A DNA stretch of 64,000 bases from Paenibacillus peoriae (GTDB taxonomy: Bacteria > Bacillota > Bacilli > Paenibacillales > Paenibacillaceae): NCBI RefSeq assembly GCF_022531965.1, contig NZ_CP092831.1, forward strand, positions 1,206,001-1,270,000, read 5' to 3'. Each line of letters opens with the position of its first letter. Within the stretch, counting starts at the first letter, position 1. A program made the translations under genes and the position numbers. The notes under the pieces are model-generated. The model worked only from the letters and a program-made list of their open reading frames with translations, was not told the DNA's origin and made no database searches. Positions 36,018 to 45,632 of the stretch are shown one piece after another.

Positions 36018-37517
36018 GTGTCATTTAAAGTAGCTTTTATTGGAGCAGGAAGCATCGGTTTTACCCGTGGAATTTTGCGAGATCTGTTATCGGTGCCGGA
36101 ATTTAATGATATTGAAGTGGCTTTTACGGATATCAGTCAGCACAATCTGGATATGGTTACTGAGCTGTGCCAGCGGGATATTCGCGAGAATGGTTTGTCC
36201 ATACAAATACAGTCCTCTACGGACCGTAAGATAGCTTTAAAGGATGCCAAATACGTCATTTGTACGATCCGGGTTGGTGGGCTGGAGGGCTTTGCAACCG
36301 ATGTGGATATTCCGCTGAAATATGGCGTGGATCAATGCGTGGGCGATACACTGTCTGCAGGAGGGATTATGTACGGTCAGCGTGGTATTGCTGAAATGCT
36401 GGCCATCTGCAAGGATATCCGCGAGCTAAGTGCACCGGATGTATTGCTACTGAACTACTCGAACCCCATGGCAATGATGACGTGGGCCTGTAATAAATAC
36501 AGCGGTGTGCGTACAATCGGTCTATGTCACGGCGTACAGCATGGGCATCACCAAATTGCCGAGGTGTATGGTCTGGAGAAGCAGGATGTGGACATTGTGT
36601 GCGCCGGAATCAATCACCAGACGTGGTACATTCAGGCGTCACATGAAGGCAAGGATCTGACAGCCGGGCTGCTGGAGGCTTTTGAAAAACATCCCGAATA
36701 TAGCCGTACCGAAAAGGTGCGCATCGACATGCTTCGCCGTTTTGGCTATTACAGCACAGAGTCAAATGGTCATCTAAGTGAATATGTACCTTGGTACCGG
36801 AAGCGTCCGAATGAAATTATGGATTGGATTGATCTAGGCAGCTGGATCAACGGAGAAACAGGCGGCTATCTGCGTGTATGTACAGAAGGACGTAATTGGT
36901 TTGAAACAGATTTCCCCAACTGGATGAAAGAAGAGCCATTGGAGTACAAGGCGGAAAATCGCGGTGAAGAGCATGGTTCATACATTATCGAAGGTCTGGA
37001 AACCGGACGTGTATACCGGGGGCATTTTAATGTCGTAAATAACGGTGTGATTTCCAATTTGCCGGACGATGCGATTATTGAAGCGCCTGGATATGTGGAT
37101 CGAAATGGTATCTCCATGCCATATGTAGGAGACCTTCCGCTCGGTCCTGCTGCCGTCTGCAATGTAAGTATTTCCGTCCAGCGTTTGGCTGTCGAAGCAG
37201 CTGTACACGGAGATGATAAGCTGCTGCGGCAAGCCTTTATGATGGATCCGCTAGTGGGCGCGGTGTGTAATCCGAAAGAAATTTGGCAGATGGTTGATGA
37301 AATGCTGGTGGCGCAGGAAGCATGGCTGCCGCAATACGGAGCAGCGATTGCCGAGGCGCGCCAACGTTTGGCTGCAGGCGATCTGATTCCAACCCGGCCT
37401 TATGAGGGAGCAGCACGACTTAAGGTGAAGACGGTTGAAGAAATGCAGTTGGATCGGGATGCCGCCAATAAAAATGCAGGGCAATCCGACAAGGGCAAGG
37501 ATCGCGAAAAAGTGTAG
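36018..37517 (+). CDS. melA: Alpha-galactosidase, glycoside hydrolase family 4 (MelA-like)
   Basis: NAD- and Mn-dependent alpha-galactosidase of 499 residues, acting on melibiose and similar sugars in the cytoplasm by the redox mechanism of GH4. It opens with the Rossmann motif FIGAGSIGFTRGIL. It has the metal-site Cys-His segment GLCHGVQHG and GINHQTW, plus the family segment CVGDTLSAGGIMYGQRG. GTG 36018 follows CGGAGG at 9 bases and removes 49 upstream residues that lack family character and overlap a cre-like site. Other GH4 substrates such as alpha-glucosides or galacturonides cannot be fully excluded. A strong terminator follows. Confidence 0.85.
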   Translation: MSFKVAFIGAGSIGFTRGILRDLLSVPEFNDIEVAFTDISQHNLDMVTELCQRDIRENGLSIQIQSSTDRKIALKDAKYVICTIRVGGLEGFATDVDIPLKYGVDQCVGDTLSAGGIMYGQRGIAEMLAICKDIRELSAPDVLLLNYSNPMAMMTWACNKYSGVRTIGLCHGVQHGHHQIAEVYGLEKQDVDIVCAGINHQTWYIQASHEGKDLTAGLLEAFEKHPEYSRTEKVRIDMLRRFGYYSTESNGHLSEYVPWYRKRPNEIMDWIDLGSWINGETGGYLRVCTEGRNWFETDFPNWMKEEPLEYKAENRGEEHGSYIIEGLETGRVYRGHFNVVNNGVISNLPDDAIIEAPGYVDRNGISMPYVGDLPLGPAAVCNVSISVQRLAVEAAVHGDDKLLRQAFMMDPLVGAVCNPKEIWQMVDEMLVAQEAWLPQYGAAIAEARQRLAAGDLIPTRPYEGAARLKVKTVEEMQLDRDAANKNAGQSDKGKDREKV

Positions 37518-37550
37518 AACAACAAGGGCAGAGATTGACTTCACAACAAT

Positions 37551-37596
37551 AAAAGGGTGTTTTCACGGCTATGAGGGCCTGAAAACACCCTTTTGC
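37551..37596. terminator. Terminator after the GH4 gene
   Basis: AAAAGGGTGTTTTCA (37551-37565) and TGAAAACACCCTTTT (37580-37594) are exact 15-base inverted complements. The A- and T-flanks allow action on both strands. From here to 38066 I see no convincing gene, only the two cre-like sites below. Confidence 0.92.
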
Positions 37597-37915
37597 TGTC
37601 GATAGATATAACGATTTGGCATAGTTGGCGTGCTGGAGTTTATCATTGTCGATTTAGGCTGACGGAAATTAAAGAATACGGTCTTGCTTTTTATGAATTT
37701 GCTCTTTTGCCGTCGATCCTAAATCTCCTGAAAGCTTGTTATAGCAGGGATGTTCAACAAATGAAGAAACCGACTTCAGAAAAAGAGGGGCCTTGATGAA
37801 CCACTAGGGTGGCAATTCATATGCCTAATTAATAATGTAGTCCTTAATTTATTCAATTTACAGCAGATTTCCAGCTCACTATAATCTAACATAGGAGGTG
37901 ACAAAAAGGGGAAAA

Positions 37916-37948
37916 TGTGAGCGCATGCACAAATAGAAAGCGCTTACC
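37916..37948 (+). promoter_or_regulatory. Two cre-like sites before the cellulase gene
   Basis: TGTGAGCGCATGCA (37916-37929) and AGAAAGCGCTTACC (37935-37948) each match the cre consensus at 12 of 14 positions, 19 bases apart start to start. Double sites would give tight repression by CcpA on good sugars. They lie about 120 bases before the start codon. Confidence 0.5.
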
Positions 37949-38066
37949 TTTCGCAACTATGAACGCCACTTTTTTTGGAAAGAGTAGAGTAGGCGTAACT
38001 CACAATTAATCATGTAACAATCAGGTGCCGACATAGGAAGATTCAACAAAATCCACGGAAAGATAG

Positions 38067-40211
38067 GTGAAGCAATTGAAAACAAAGCAAGTGCTTCGTA
38101 AAAGCATGAAGTATGCTTTTGCGCTATCACTCGTCGCAAGCAGCTTTCTACCAGGTGCAGGATTTACGGATAAAATACATGCAGAATCCCATGTGGACAA
38201 TCCTTACCAAGGAGCGACAAAGTATATTAACCCTGATTATGCGGCTAGTGTCGACACATCGATTGCCAAAATTACGGATGCCAATCTGAAAGCAAAAATG
38301 CAAACGGTCAAAACGTTCCCGACAGCCGTATGGCTTGATCGTATCGCTGCTATTAATGGCGGTGGAGGCAAGCTTGGTCTGGAAGCGCATTTGGACCAAG
38401 TATTGGCGCAAAAGAAAGGCAGCACACCGATCACGGCGGAATTTATTGTGTATGATCTGCCCGGACGGGATTGTCATGCCTTGGCTTCCAATGGTGAATT
38501 GCCGCTGACCCAGGCAGGTTTGGAAACCTATAAAAAGGATTACGTTGACAAAATTGCTTCTATTTTTGCAAATCCCAAATATAAGGATATTCGTATCGTA
38601 GCGATCATTGAACCGGACAGTTTGCCAAATTTGGTAACCAATCTGGATACTCCCCAATGTGGACAAGCCAAATCTACAGGAATTTATGAGGCTGGCGTTA
38701 AATACACAATGAATAAGCTGAACGAGATTCCGAATGTGTACAAATACGTGGATATCGGTCACTCTGGTTGGTTAGGTTGGGATAACAACCGTGCAGCAAC
38801 GGTATCCCTGTTTACAACTATCTTCAAAGATACTAGCAAAGGTTTGTCCAGTGTGGATGGCTTTATCACGAATACAGCCAATACTTCACCGTTGACAGAA
38901 CCGAATCTGCCTGATCCCAACCTGAATATTGGCGGGCAGCCGATCAAATCGTCCAAATTCTACGAATGGAATCCTAATTTCGATGAATCGGATTTCGCTG
39001 AGTCCTTGCATAGAGATTTTGTCAATGCAGGCTGGCCAAGCTCGCTCGGCATGTTAATTGATACCGGCCGTAATGGATGGGGAGGACCTAACCGTCCGAC
39101 TTCCGCAGTCGGCAATGATATTAACTCCTATGTAAACTCAGGTCGTGTGGACAAACGTTCGCACCGTGGTAACTGGTGTAATAGCAGCGGAGCAGGGATG
39201 GGAACGCCGCCACAAACGGCTCCAGCTGGCCATATCGATGCCTATGTCTGGGCGAAACCTCCGGGTGATTCCGATGGTTCCAGCTCACTCATTCCGAACG
39301 ATGAGGGTAAAGGCTTTGACCGTATGTGTGATCCTACCTATACAACCAAGGATGGCACATTAACAGATGCTTTGCCGAATGCACCTATTTCAGGAGCATG
39401 GTTCCATGATCAGTTTGTGATGTTGGTACAAAATGCGTACCCTGCAATCGTGCCTTCCACTGGTGGTGTGGACCCAGCGCCTACAGCTCCAGCTGTACCG
39501 TCTGGCTTAAAGGCCGTAGCTGGTAATGCTCAAGTGACGCTGACTTGGAGTGCATCTACGGGTGCCGATAGCTACACGGTAAAACGTGCCACTAGCGAAG
39601 CAGGTCCTTTTACAGCCGTTGCCCCTCTTGTAACGGAAAGAGAGTACACAGATAAGGGACTGACGAACGGAACAACTTACTTCTATGTTGTAAGTGCTAC
39701 GAATGCGAAAGGAACAAGTAAGGATTCTGCAACGGTAAGTGCTGAACCTAAAGGTACACCGACTGATCCAACAGAACCAGCGGGTGATCTGGTTGTAATG
39801 TACCGGGCCGGGGACACCGACCCAGCGAATAACGCAGTTAAGCCTTTCCTTAACCTGAAAAATAAAGGCACAACACCCGTGAAGCTGAGTGAGCTGAAAA
39901 TACGTTACTATTTTACGAAGGATGGCAGCCAAGAGCTGCAATCCGTAGTAGACTATGCGCAAGTAGGCAATGATAACGTGCTGCGTACCATTACAGACAA
40001 CTATATTGAAATTGGTTTCAGTGCTGCTGCCGGCACGCTTGCTGCTGGAGCTCAAACAGGTGATATTCAGATCCGCATGAACAATAGCGACTGGTCTAAC
40101 CTGAACGAATCCAATGATTATTCCTTTGATCCAACTAAAACCTCTTATGCAGAATGGAACAAAGTAACGTTGTTCCACAATGATAAGCTGGTGTGGGGAA
40201 TCGAGCCTTAG
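38067..40211 (+). CDS. Secreted cellulase/cellobiohydrolase GH6-FN3-CBM3
   Basis: Extracellular cellulase of 714 residues. A signal peptide (1-39, cut near KIHA-ES) is followed by a GH6 domain (about 45-465). That domain has FIVYDLPGRDCHALASNGE with a catalytic-region Asp and IIEPDSLPNLVTN with the second Asp. A fibronectin III domain follows (about 478-560) and then a family 3 cellulose-binding module (about 572-714, MYRAGDTDPANNAVKPFLNL). GTG 38067 lies after GGAAAG; TTG 38076 is an alternative. Whether it acts endo or exo depends on loop structure not resolved here; the length fits cellobiohydrolase-like bacterial GH6. Two cre-like sites lie upstream and a terminator downstream. Confidence 0.92.
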   Translation: MKQLKTKQVLRKSMKYAFALSLVASSFLPGAGFTDKIHAESHVDNPYQGATKYINPDYAASVDTSIAKITDANLKAKMQTVKTFPTAVWLDRIAAINGGGGKLGLEAHLDQVLAQKKGSTPITAEFIVYDLPGRDCHALASNGELPLTQAGLETYKKDYVDKIASIFANPKYKDIRIVAIIEPDSLPNLVTNLDTPQCGQAKSTGIYEAGVKYTMNKLNEIPNVYKYVDIGHSGWLGWDNNRAATVSLFTTIFKDTSKGLSSVDGFITNTANTSPLTEPNLPDPNLNIGGQPIKSSKFYEWNPNFDESDFAESLHRDFVNAGWPSSLGMLIDTGRNGWGGPNRPTSAVGNDINSYVNSGRVDKRSHRGNWCNSSGAGMGTPPQTAPAGHIDAYVWAKPPGDSDGSSSLIPNDEGKGFDRMCDPTYTTKDGTLTDALPNAPISGAWFHDQFVMLVQNAYPAIVPSTGGVDPAPTAPAVPSGLKAVAGNAQVTLTWSASTGADSYTVKRATSEAGPFTAVAPLVTEREYTDKGLTNGTTYFYVVSATNAKGTSKDSATVSAEPKGTPTDPTEPAGDLVVMYRAGDTDPANNAVKPFLNLKNKGTTPVKLSELKIRYYFTKDGSQELQSVVDYAQVGNDNVLRTITDNYIEIGFSAAAGTLAAGAQTGDIQIRMNNSDWSNLNESNDYSFDPTKTSYAEWNKVTLFHNDKLVWGIEP

Positions 40212-40252
40212 GATTCGGCTAGAACATGTGCCCCTTGAGTGATTGAAAAGTA

Positions 40253-40294
40253 GTAAAAGAAGGCTACGGCATAACTGTCGTAGCCTTCTTTTAC
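40253..40294. terminator. Terminator after the cellulase gene
   Basis: GTAAAAGAAGGCTACG (40253-40268) and CGTAGCCTTCTTTTAC (40279-40294) form a perfect 16-bp stem with A- and T-rich ends. Confidence 0.92.
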
Positions 40295-40387
40295 GTCTTC
40301 GAATAAAGAATTTGATGACCAAGGGAATAAGCATTGAAATTGTGTATAATGAAAAAAAGAATGCTGTTTCTACTGTGGAGGGTCATC

Positions 40388-41323
40388 ATGAGCAAAAAGT
40401 TAATCTTAGATGTAGATACGGGCATTGACGACGCGCTTGCTATTGCGTACGCGGCCCATTCGCCGGAATTGGAGCTACTCGGTATTACAACCACCTTTGG
40501 CAATATCTCGGTGGAGGAGGCAACACGTAACTCACTGATTCTGCTGGAAAAACTGGGGGTAGAGGCTCCGGTCGTGTCTGGGGCTCACAAGCCGTATGCT
40601 CGGGAGCTGTTCAAACCTTATTCTCGGCATATTCACGGTGAAGACGGTATTGGCAATCAGTTGAAAGGAGCGCCCTCCCGTCAGGCTGCGTCTGGGGATG
40701 CCGCTGATTTTATAATCGGACAGGCTCGTCGCTATGAGGGCAAACTTACCCTGGTAGCTGTGGGACCGCTGACCAATCTTGCATTTGCATTGGATCGCTG
40801 TCCCGAATTGCCCCAATTGCTTGAGCGCCTGATCATCATGGGCGGCGCGGTCACAGTGAAAGGGAATGTAACTCCAGCGGCTGAAGCGAATATTTACGCC
40901 GATCCAGAAGCCGCAGCCTATGTGCTGGGAGCGGGCTTTCCGCTTACGCTCGTTGGGCTGGACGTCACGATGCAAACCCTGCTTCCACAGCGGGATGTGG
41001 ATAAATGGCGTGAGCAAGGGACCGAGCTGGGCGCGTTTATGGCAGATATGACAGACTTCTATATGGAAGCTTATCGCAATTTCAGACCTGGTATTGCAGG
41101 CTGTGCTTTGCATGATCCTTTAGCCGTAGGGTTGGCTATTGACTCCAATTTTGTGGAGACGCGTCCAATGCACATTGCCGTTGAGGTGGGCGATTCCGCC
41201 GAGGTTGGTCGCACCCGTGAGGTGCAAAATGAGAACGAAGCTCAATCACTGACTACGGTTGATGTGGCACTTAAAGTCGATGCGGAACGATTTTTGCGTC
41301 ATTTTCTTAGCCGGGTGGTATAA
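40388..41323 (+). CDS. Nucleoside hydrolase (IunH family)
   Basis: Splits the N-glycosidic bond of nucleosides to release base and ribose. The 311-residue product begins MSKKLILDVDTGIDDALA, the Ca-binding aspartate cluster DxDxxxDD that defines the family. It also has LVAVGPLTNLAFAL and IIMGGAV, and HDPLAVGLAID near the C-terminus. ATG 40388 follows GGAGGGTC; an ATG further upstream at 40334 lacks a binding site and family residues. Pyrimidine or purine preference is not evident. It is a single gene between terminators. Confidence 0.9.
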   Translation: MSKKLILDVDTGIDDALAIAYAAHSPELELLGITTTFGNISVEEATRNSLILLEKLGVEAPVVSGAHKPYARELFKPYSRHIHGEDGIGNQLKGAPSRQAASGDAADFIIGQARRYEGKLTLVAVGPLTNLAFALDRCPELPQLLERLIIMGGAVTVKGNVTPAAEANIYADPEAAAYVLGAGFPLTLVGLDVTMQTLLPQRDVDKWREQGTELGAFMADMTDFYMEAYRNFRPGIAGCALHDPLAVGLAIDSNFVETRPMHIAVEVGDSAEVGRTREVQNENEAQSLTTVDVALKVDAERFLRHFLSRVV

Positions 41324-41352
41324 ATTAGCCGGATGGTATAAAAAAATAATTC

Positions 41353-41388
41353 AAAGATTGCCGATGAATCTGCATCGGCAATCTTTTG
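41353..41388. terminator. Terminator after the nucleoside hydrolase gene
   Basis: AAAGATTGCCGATG and CATCGGCAATCTTT are exact inverted complements around a short loop, followed by a T. Confidence 0.88.
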
Positions 41389-41508
41389 TGCATACATGTT
41401 TTTAAGAGCTTTCGTCTAGAGGTGGACTCACCGCTATAAAAATCCCACATCATGTTATAATATGTACAAGTGGATAAAAATACCAGACTACAGAGGAGGA
41501 GATTGATT

Positions 41509-44184
41509 GTGTTTTCTGGTGCTCGACGACTACCTTTGCTGGAACATATGTATAATCATGCCCCGACAGGAATCGTGATTTTGTCGAGGGAAGGGAAGTG
41601 CCTGTACGTCAATCCCGCCTTTTGCAAAATGGTCGGATATGAGCAGGAGGAATTACTGGATATCCGATATTACCATCTCTTGTATAAAGAGGCTCAGGAT
41701 CAGCGAGGGTTGAGGGAGGCTTATGCAGGTTGGCTACAGGCTACGGATCAAGTCTACAAGACAGAGCTACGTTTGAAACATAAACGGGGAACATCCGTCT
41801 GGCTAGCGCTGGAATTAACCATATTTGATGATGTGGCTACCGAACAATCTTATTTGATTGCGTATGCAATGGATATCACGGAGAAAAAGGACATGGAGCA
41901 GGTGCTCTCGGATAATGAGGATTTGTATATGCTGATTACGGAAAATACGCCGGATGTTATCTCATATAGCACGGCGGACGGCATACTCCAATATATCTCT
42001 CCTTCGGTGGAAAAACTCCTAGGCTATACGAAACAGGAGATGCTTGGGAAAAAACGATTGCAATTTTACCATGTCGAAGATGCCGATTACATGCGTGTAC
42101 ATGGAATGTTCAAGGAAACAGGCATCATGAAGCGGCGTGTTCGTCATAAGGACGGGCACTATTTGTGGCTGGAAGTATCGTACCGCATTATTCGGGATGA
42201 ACGGGGCAGAATCAAGCGAGTTCTATCCATCGGACGAAATATCACAGAGCGCCAGAAGAGCGAGGAGAACCTGGCAAAAGCTCAACAGTTGGCGATGTTC
42301 GGCTCATGGGACTGGGATCTGGTCAACAATGTTATGCATTTTTCCAAGGAATTTCGCAGCATATTTGGCTATTGTGTCAAGCCGGTTGAAACAAGTATTG
42401 ACGCGTTCATGGCGGCTGTTCATCCAGAAGATACAGAGCGCATGAAACAGATTATCACCAACGTTATATTGAAGGGAATACACGAAGAGACCTTTTACCG
42501 AATTGTATTGCCGAATGGGGAACAAAAGGTACTGCGTTCAATCTGGGAAGCTGAAATGGACGAGCATGCAGGCAAGCCCGTTCAAGTGGTGGGTATGATC
42601 CAGGATGTTACAGAGCACCGGGAAATGGAGCAGCGCCTGCGTGAAAGTGAAAACCGCTATAAGTCACTATTTCAACATAATCCACTCGGGATATGCGCCG
42701 TGAATATGGAAGGTCATATCTTAAGTGTGAATCCGAGCTTGGAGGAGCTTACGGGTTATACGAAGGATGAGTTGCTTGGGGCTGACATACTTATCATGGC
42801 TTCCTCTGAGGAACAGGATAAAATCAAGCGTCACATGGAGCTGGCCAAGCAGGGTGAGACGCAAACCTATGAATCGGAATTTATACATAAGGAGGGGGAG
42901 CGTCTATTTATCAAGATGACGAATATCCCGATTTTCGTGCAAGAGGAAATTGTAGGCTGCTACGGGATTATAGAAAATGTTACCCCTCTCAAAAGCTACA
43001 TTGCTCAAATTGAGAAGCTCAGTAATGAGCATTCGCTTATTTTGAATGCTGTATCCGAAGGAATTGTGGGTTTAAGTACCGAAGGACATGTCCGCTTTAT
43101 GAACCCGGCAGCTGTCGAGATGTTCGGCGTAGGATCGGCCAAACCGCTGAATGGCGCATGCATAGACATGATCCGCCATGCTGACGAAATTGGCAGTCAT
43201 TTTCCGGACGAACAGTCCTCTATTCTTCAAGCGATTCGAAGCGGAGCCTCTTATCAGGCAGAGGAAGCAGTATTTTGGAAAAAAGGCGGGTCCAGCTTTC
43301 TGGCCTCCTATCGAATCAGCCCTTTGATGGATAATGGCGAGCGAAAAGGGGCTGTGATGGTTTTTGTAGACAGGACGAATGAAAAGGAGATCATTCGGGC
43401 CAAGGAGTCTGCCGAACGCGCCGATCGGGCCAAGTCAGAGTTTCTCTCTGTGATGAGTCATGAGCTCCGTACACCGATGAACGGCATTATAGGTATGGCG
43501 GGGTTACTCGCAGATACTGAATTGGATGAGGAGCAGCGTAGCTATATAGATATTATTACCAGTAGCAGTGGTGCTTTAATGCAGATATTGAACGAGATAC
43601 TGGATTTGAGCAAAATCGAAGCTGGTAAAATGTCTTTGCTGCACGAATCCTTTGTGCTAGATGACGTGGTCGGCAGTGTGGCTGACCTATTCATGACGCA
43701 GGCTATGGAAAAAGGCATTGAGCTGGAATGGCATGTGGATCAGGAAATGCCGGGGATGCTGGTCGGTGATCATGTGCGTATCCGGCAGGTGCTGGTGAAT
43801 TTGGTGAGCAATGCGATCAAATTTACGGAGCGAGGGCGTGTAAATATCTTTGTGGAGAGAAAGGCTTACAGCCGTCGTAAAAATAGATGCCTGATTGAGT
43901 TCAGTGTTACTGATACTGGAATCGGTATTCCAGCAGACCGCCAACATCTATTGTTTCAGCCTTTTTCCCAGCTTCATCCGGCATTGAACCGGAAATATGG
44001 AGGGACAGGCCTAGGCTTGTCCATCTGCAAAAACCTGGTCAAGCTAATGGGAGGTTCCATTGGTGTGGATAGCGACGAGGCCAAAGGAGCAACATTCCGG
44101 TTCCAGCTGGATCTTAAACTGCCGGAAGGGCAAACGCTTGCCAATATATGCCGTGATCAGCCTTATGATTCAAAGGAAGGCTAA
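41509..44184 (+). CDS. Soluble multi-PAS sensor histidine kinase
   Basis: Cytosolic sensor kinase of 891 residues without membrane helices. Five PAS units can be followed: near 5-120 ([20 protein letters not shown]), 130-250 ([20 protein letters not shown]), 260-375 (FGSWDWDL), 380-500 ([20 protein letters not shown]) and 510-630 ([20 protein letters not shown]). HisKA follows with the phosphorylated His near 650 ([16 protein letters not shown]), then an ATPase domain with N-box [19 protein letters not shown] and [12 protein letters not shown]. It has the core of hybrid kinases but no receiver domain. GTG 41509 follows GAGGAGGAG. No response regulator is adjacent, so it is an orphan; the stimulus is unknown. 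Confidence 0.88.
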   Translation: MFSGARRLPLLEHMYNHAPTGIVILSREGKCLYVNPAFCKMVGYEQEELLDIRYYHLLYKEAQDQRGLREAYAGWLQATDQVYKTELRLKHKRGTSVWLALELTIFDDVATEQSYLIAYAMDITEKKDMEQVLSDNEDLYMLITENTPDVISYSTADGILQYISPSVEKLLGYTKQEMLGKKRLQFYHVEDADYMRVHGMFKETGIMKRRVRHKDGHYLWLEVSYRIIRDERGRIKRVLSIGRNITERQKSEENLAKAQQLAMFGSWDWDLVNNVMHFSKEFRSIFGYCVKPVETSIDAFMAAVHPEDTERMKQIITNVILKGIHEETFYRIVLPNGEQKVLRSIWEAEMDEHAGKPVQVVGMIQDVTEHREMEQRLRESENRYKSLFQHNPLGICAVNMEGHILSVNPSLEELTGYTKDELLGADILIMASSEEQDKIKRHMELAKQGETQTYESEFIHKEGERLFIKMTNIPIFVQEEIVGCYGIIENVTPLKSYIAQIEKLSNEHSLILNAVSEGIVGLSTEGHVRFMNPAAVEMFGVGSAKPLNGACIDMIRHADEIGSHFPDEQSSILQAIRSGASYQAEEAVFWKKGGSSFLASYRISPLMDNGERKGAVMVFVDRTNEKEIIRAKESAERADRAKSEFLSVMSHELRTPMNGIIGMAGLLADTELDEEQRSYIDIITSSSGALMQILNEILDLSKIEAGKMSLLHESFVLDDVVGSVADLFMTQAMEKGIELEWHVDQEMPGMLVGDHVRIRQVLVNLVSNAIKFTERGRVNIFVERKAYSRRKNRCLIEFSVTDTGIGIPADRQHLLFQPFSQLHPALNRKYGGTGLGLSICKNLVKLMGGSIGVDSDEAKGATFRFQLDLKLPEGQTLANICRDQPYDSKEG

Positions 44185-44191
44185 AAAGACA

Positions 44192-44226
44192 TAGCCGTGA
44201 TGCAGGATGCATCACGGCTATTTTTG
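44192..44226. terminator. Terminator after the multi-PAS kinase gene
   Basis: TAGCCGTGATGCA (44192-44204) and TGCATCACGGCTA (44208-44220) form a perfect 13-bp stem with a 3-base loop, then TTTTT. Confidence 0.93.
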
Positions 44227-44248
44227 TAAGAAATGTTCAAAGAAAAGA

Positions 44249-44277
44249 TTGACAAACTGTTCTAACTGTACTATTAA
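44249..44277 (+). promoter_or_regulatory. Promoter of the YtrA-type ABC operon
   Basis: A consensus -35 TTGACA (44249-44254), a 17-base spacer and TATTAA (44272-44277). The spacer, the -10 and the start region are covered by the 45-bp palindrome, so a bound regulator would block polymerase. Confidence 0.8.
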
Positions 44278-44299
44278 TAATAGTACAGTTAGAACAGTT
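44255..44299. promoter_or_regulatory. Perfect 45-bp palindromic operator (probably for the YtrA-type regulator)
   Basis: Two exact 22-base arms around a single A; the left arm begins AACTGTTCTAACTGTAC and the right arm is its full complement. Within each arm AACTGT occurs twice, suggesting cooperative binding of two dimers. It begins one base after the -35 element. GntR/YtrA repressors in Bacillus bind a similar long palindrome at their own promoter. Confidence 0.85.
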
Positions 44300-44347
44300 G
44301 AACATGTATAAATGAATTTGAGCCAGTGTTGAAAGGAGGAAGTCCAT

Positions 44348-44737
44348 GTGTTCGAGCTGGATATCCGCAGCCGTAAGCCGATCTACGAACAGCTTATGGA
44401 GAAGGTCAAGGAAATGATCATGTACGGATCGCTTCAGCCGGATGAGCAATTGCCTTCTGTACGGGCATTGTCCGCTCAACTTACGGTGAATCCGAATACG
44501 ATTCAGAAGGCGTATCGCGAGCTGGAACGCGAAGGATATATCTATTCCGTTCAGGGCAAAGGCAGCTTTGTCACGCCTACCCAGCAGCAGCCGCAACAAA
44601 TGAAGCGGGATGAGATTCGGGTGGCATTGTTAAAACAGATGATCGAAGCTGTCCATTTCGGTTTTACACAGCAGGAAGTGGACGACATATACGTGGAAGC
44701 TATGCAAACAAAGGAAAGGGGGATGTCCCTTGATTGA
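44348..44737 (+). CDS. GntR family regulator, YtrA subfamily
   Basis: Small repressor of 129 residues. The N-terminal winged helix (about 1-75) reads PIYEQLMEKVKEMIMYGSLQPDEQLPSVRALSAQL, then NPNTIQKAYRELEREGYI and VQGKGSFVTP, which is classic GntR. A short helical tail (about 76-129) defines the YtrA type. GTG 44348 is chosen because AAAGGAGGAAG lies just upstream and the nearby ATG 44346 is out of frame. It controls the ABC genes behind it and probably itself through the palindrome. In Bacillus such operons respond to cell-wall antibiotics; the signal here is not known. Confidence 0.9.
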   Translation: MFELDIRSRKPIYEQLMEKVKEMIMYGSLQPDEQLPSVRALSAQLTVNPNTIQKAYRELEREGYIYSVQGKGSFVTPTQQQPQQMKRDEIRVALLKQMIEAVHFGFTQQEVDDIYVEAMQTKERGMSLD

Positions 44738-45632
44738 ATTAAGGGAAGTCACAAAGACATTTACAGAAGAAAAGGCTGTCGATCAGCTTGCCCTTACGGT
44801 AAAGAAGGGCTCCATTTTTGGGCTGCTGGGCTCGAACGGGGCAGGGAAAACGACCTTGCTCAAAATCATTGCCGGAATTTACCGACCGGATACTGGCAAG
44901 GTGCTAATCGGTGGTCAGCCAGTGTATGAGCAGCCTGAAGTCAAGCAGCACATTCTGTTTTTACCGGATACCCCTTATTTTTTCCCGCAAGCGACAATTC
45001 GTCAGATGGCCCGGTTTTACCGCTCCATTTATCCAAGTTGGAGTGAGGAACGCTACACACAGCTTACGGATATTTTCAAGCTGGACCCGAAGCGCAAACT
45101 TCACCGTTTTTCCAAAGGGATGAAGCGCCAAGCCGCTTTTTTGCTTGCCTTGAGCTGCATGCCTGAGCTGCTGGTTTTGGATGAACCCATTGATGGTCTG
45201 GACCCAGTGATGCGTAGAATGATCAAAAATCTCTTGTTCCAAGAAACCGCTGCACGTGAGATGACCGTCGTGATCTCATCTCATAATTTGCGTGAGATTG
45301 AAGACATGTGTGATCATGTCGGCATTATGCACCAAGGTCGGATGCTATTGGAAAAAGAGGTCGATGACCTCAAATCCGATACGCATAAGGTGCAGGTTGC
45401 TTTTCGGGACAGCATGCATGAGGAAGCTGTCTGTAGCCAACTTTCGGTCGTACATAAGGAGCGAAGGGGCAGTGTTCTGCTGCTTATTATCCGGGGTGAG
45501 CGAGAGCGGATTGCGGAGACGATTGAAGCATACGAGCCGCATGTGTTCGATTTGCTGCCGTTGACGCTTGAAGAAATTTTCATTTATGAAATGGAGGACG
45601 CAGGTTATGACATCCAACCGATTCTTCTGTAG
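44730..45632 (+). CDS. ABC transporter ATP-binding protein (YtrB-like)
   Basis: ATPase of 300 residues. Walker A is LGSNGAGKTTLL, the signature region FSKGMKRQAAFLLAL is a diverged LSGGQ, and Walker B is LLVLDEPIDGLDP with the catalytic Glu, followed by a switch His in VVISSHNLREIED. The C-terminal 80 residues form the usual extension of antibiotic-resistance-type ATPases. TTG 44730 overlaps the regulator stop by 8 bases and follows AAGGAAAGGGGG, so translation is coupled. It partners the membrane protein encoded next. Confidence 0.9.
   Translation: MIELREVTKTFTEEKAVDQLALTVKKGSIFGLLGSNGAGKTTLLKIIAGIYRPDTGKVLIGGQPVYEQPEVKQHILFLPDTPYFFPQATIRQMARFYRSIYPSWSEERYTQLTDIFKLDPKRKLHRFSKGMKRQAAFLLALSCMPELLVLDEPIDGLDPVMRRMIKNLLFQETAAREMTVVISSHNLREIEDMCDHVGIMHQGRMLLEKEVDDLKSDTHKVQVAFRDSMHEEAVCSQLSVVHKERRGSVLLLIIRGERERIAETIEAYEPHVFDLLPLTLEEIFIYEMEDAGYDIQPILL

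Noticed and set aside
37593..37796. 67-codon frame after the GH4 terminator
   Set aside because: Overlaps the terminator, has no binding site and no recognisable features. The region 37597-37915 is left as non-coding.
39507..40334. 275-codon minus-strand frame opposite the cellulase end
   Set aside because: Product is Cys/Arg-rich with low-complexity runs, opposite a clear FN3-CBM3 coding region and spanning the terminator.
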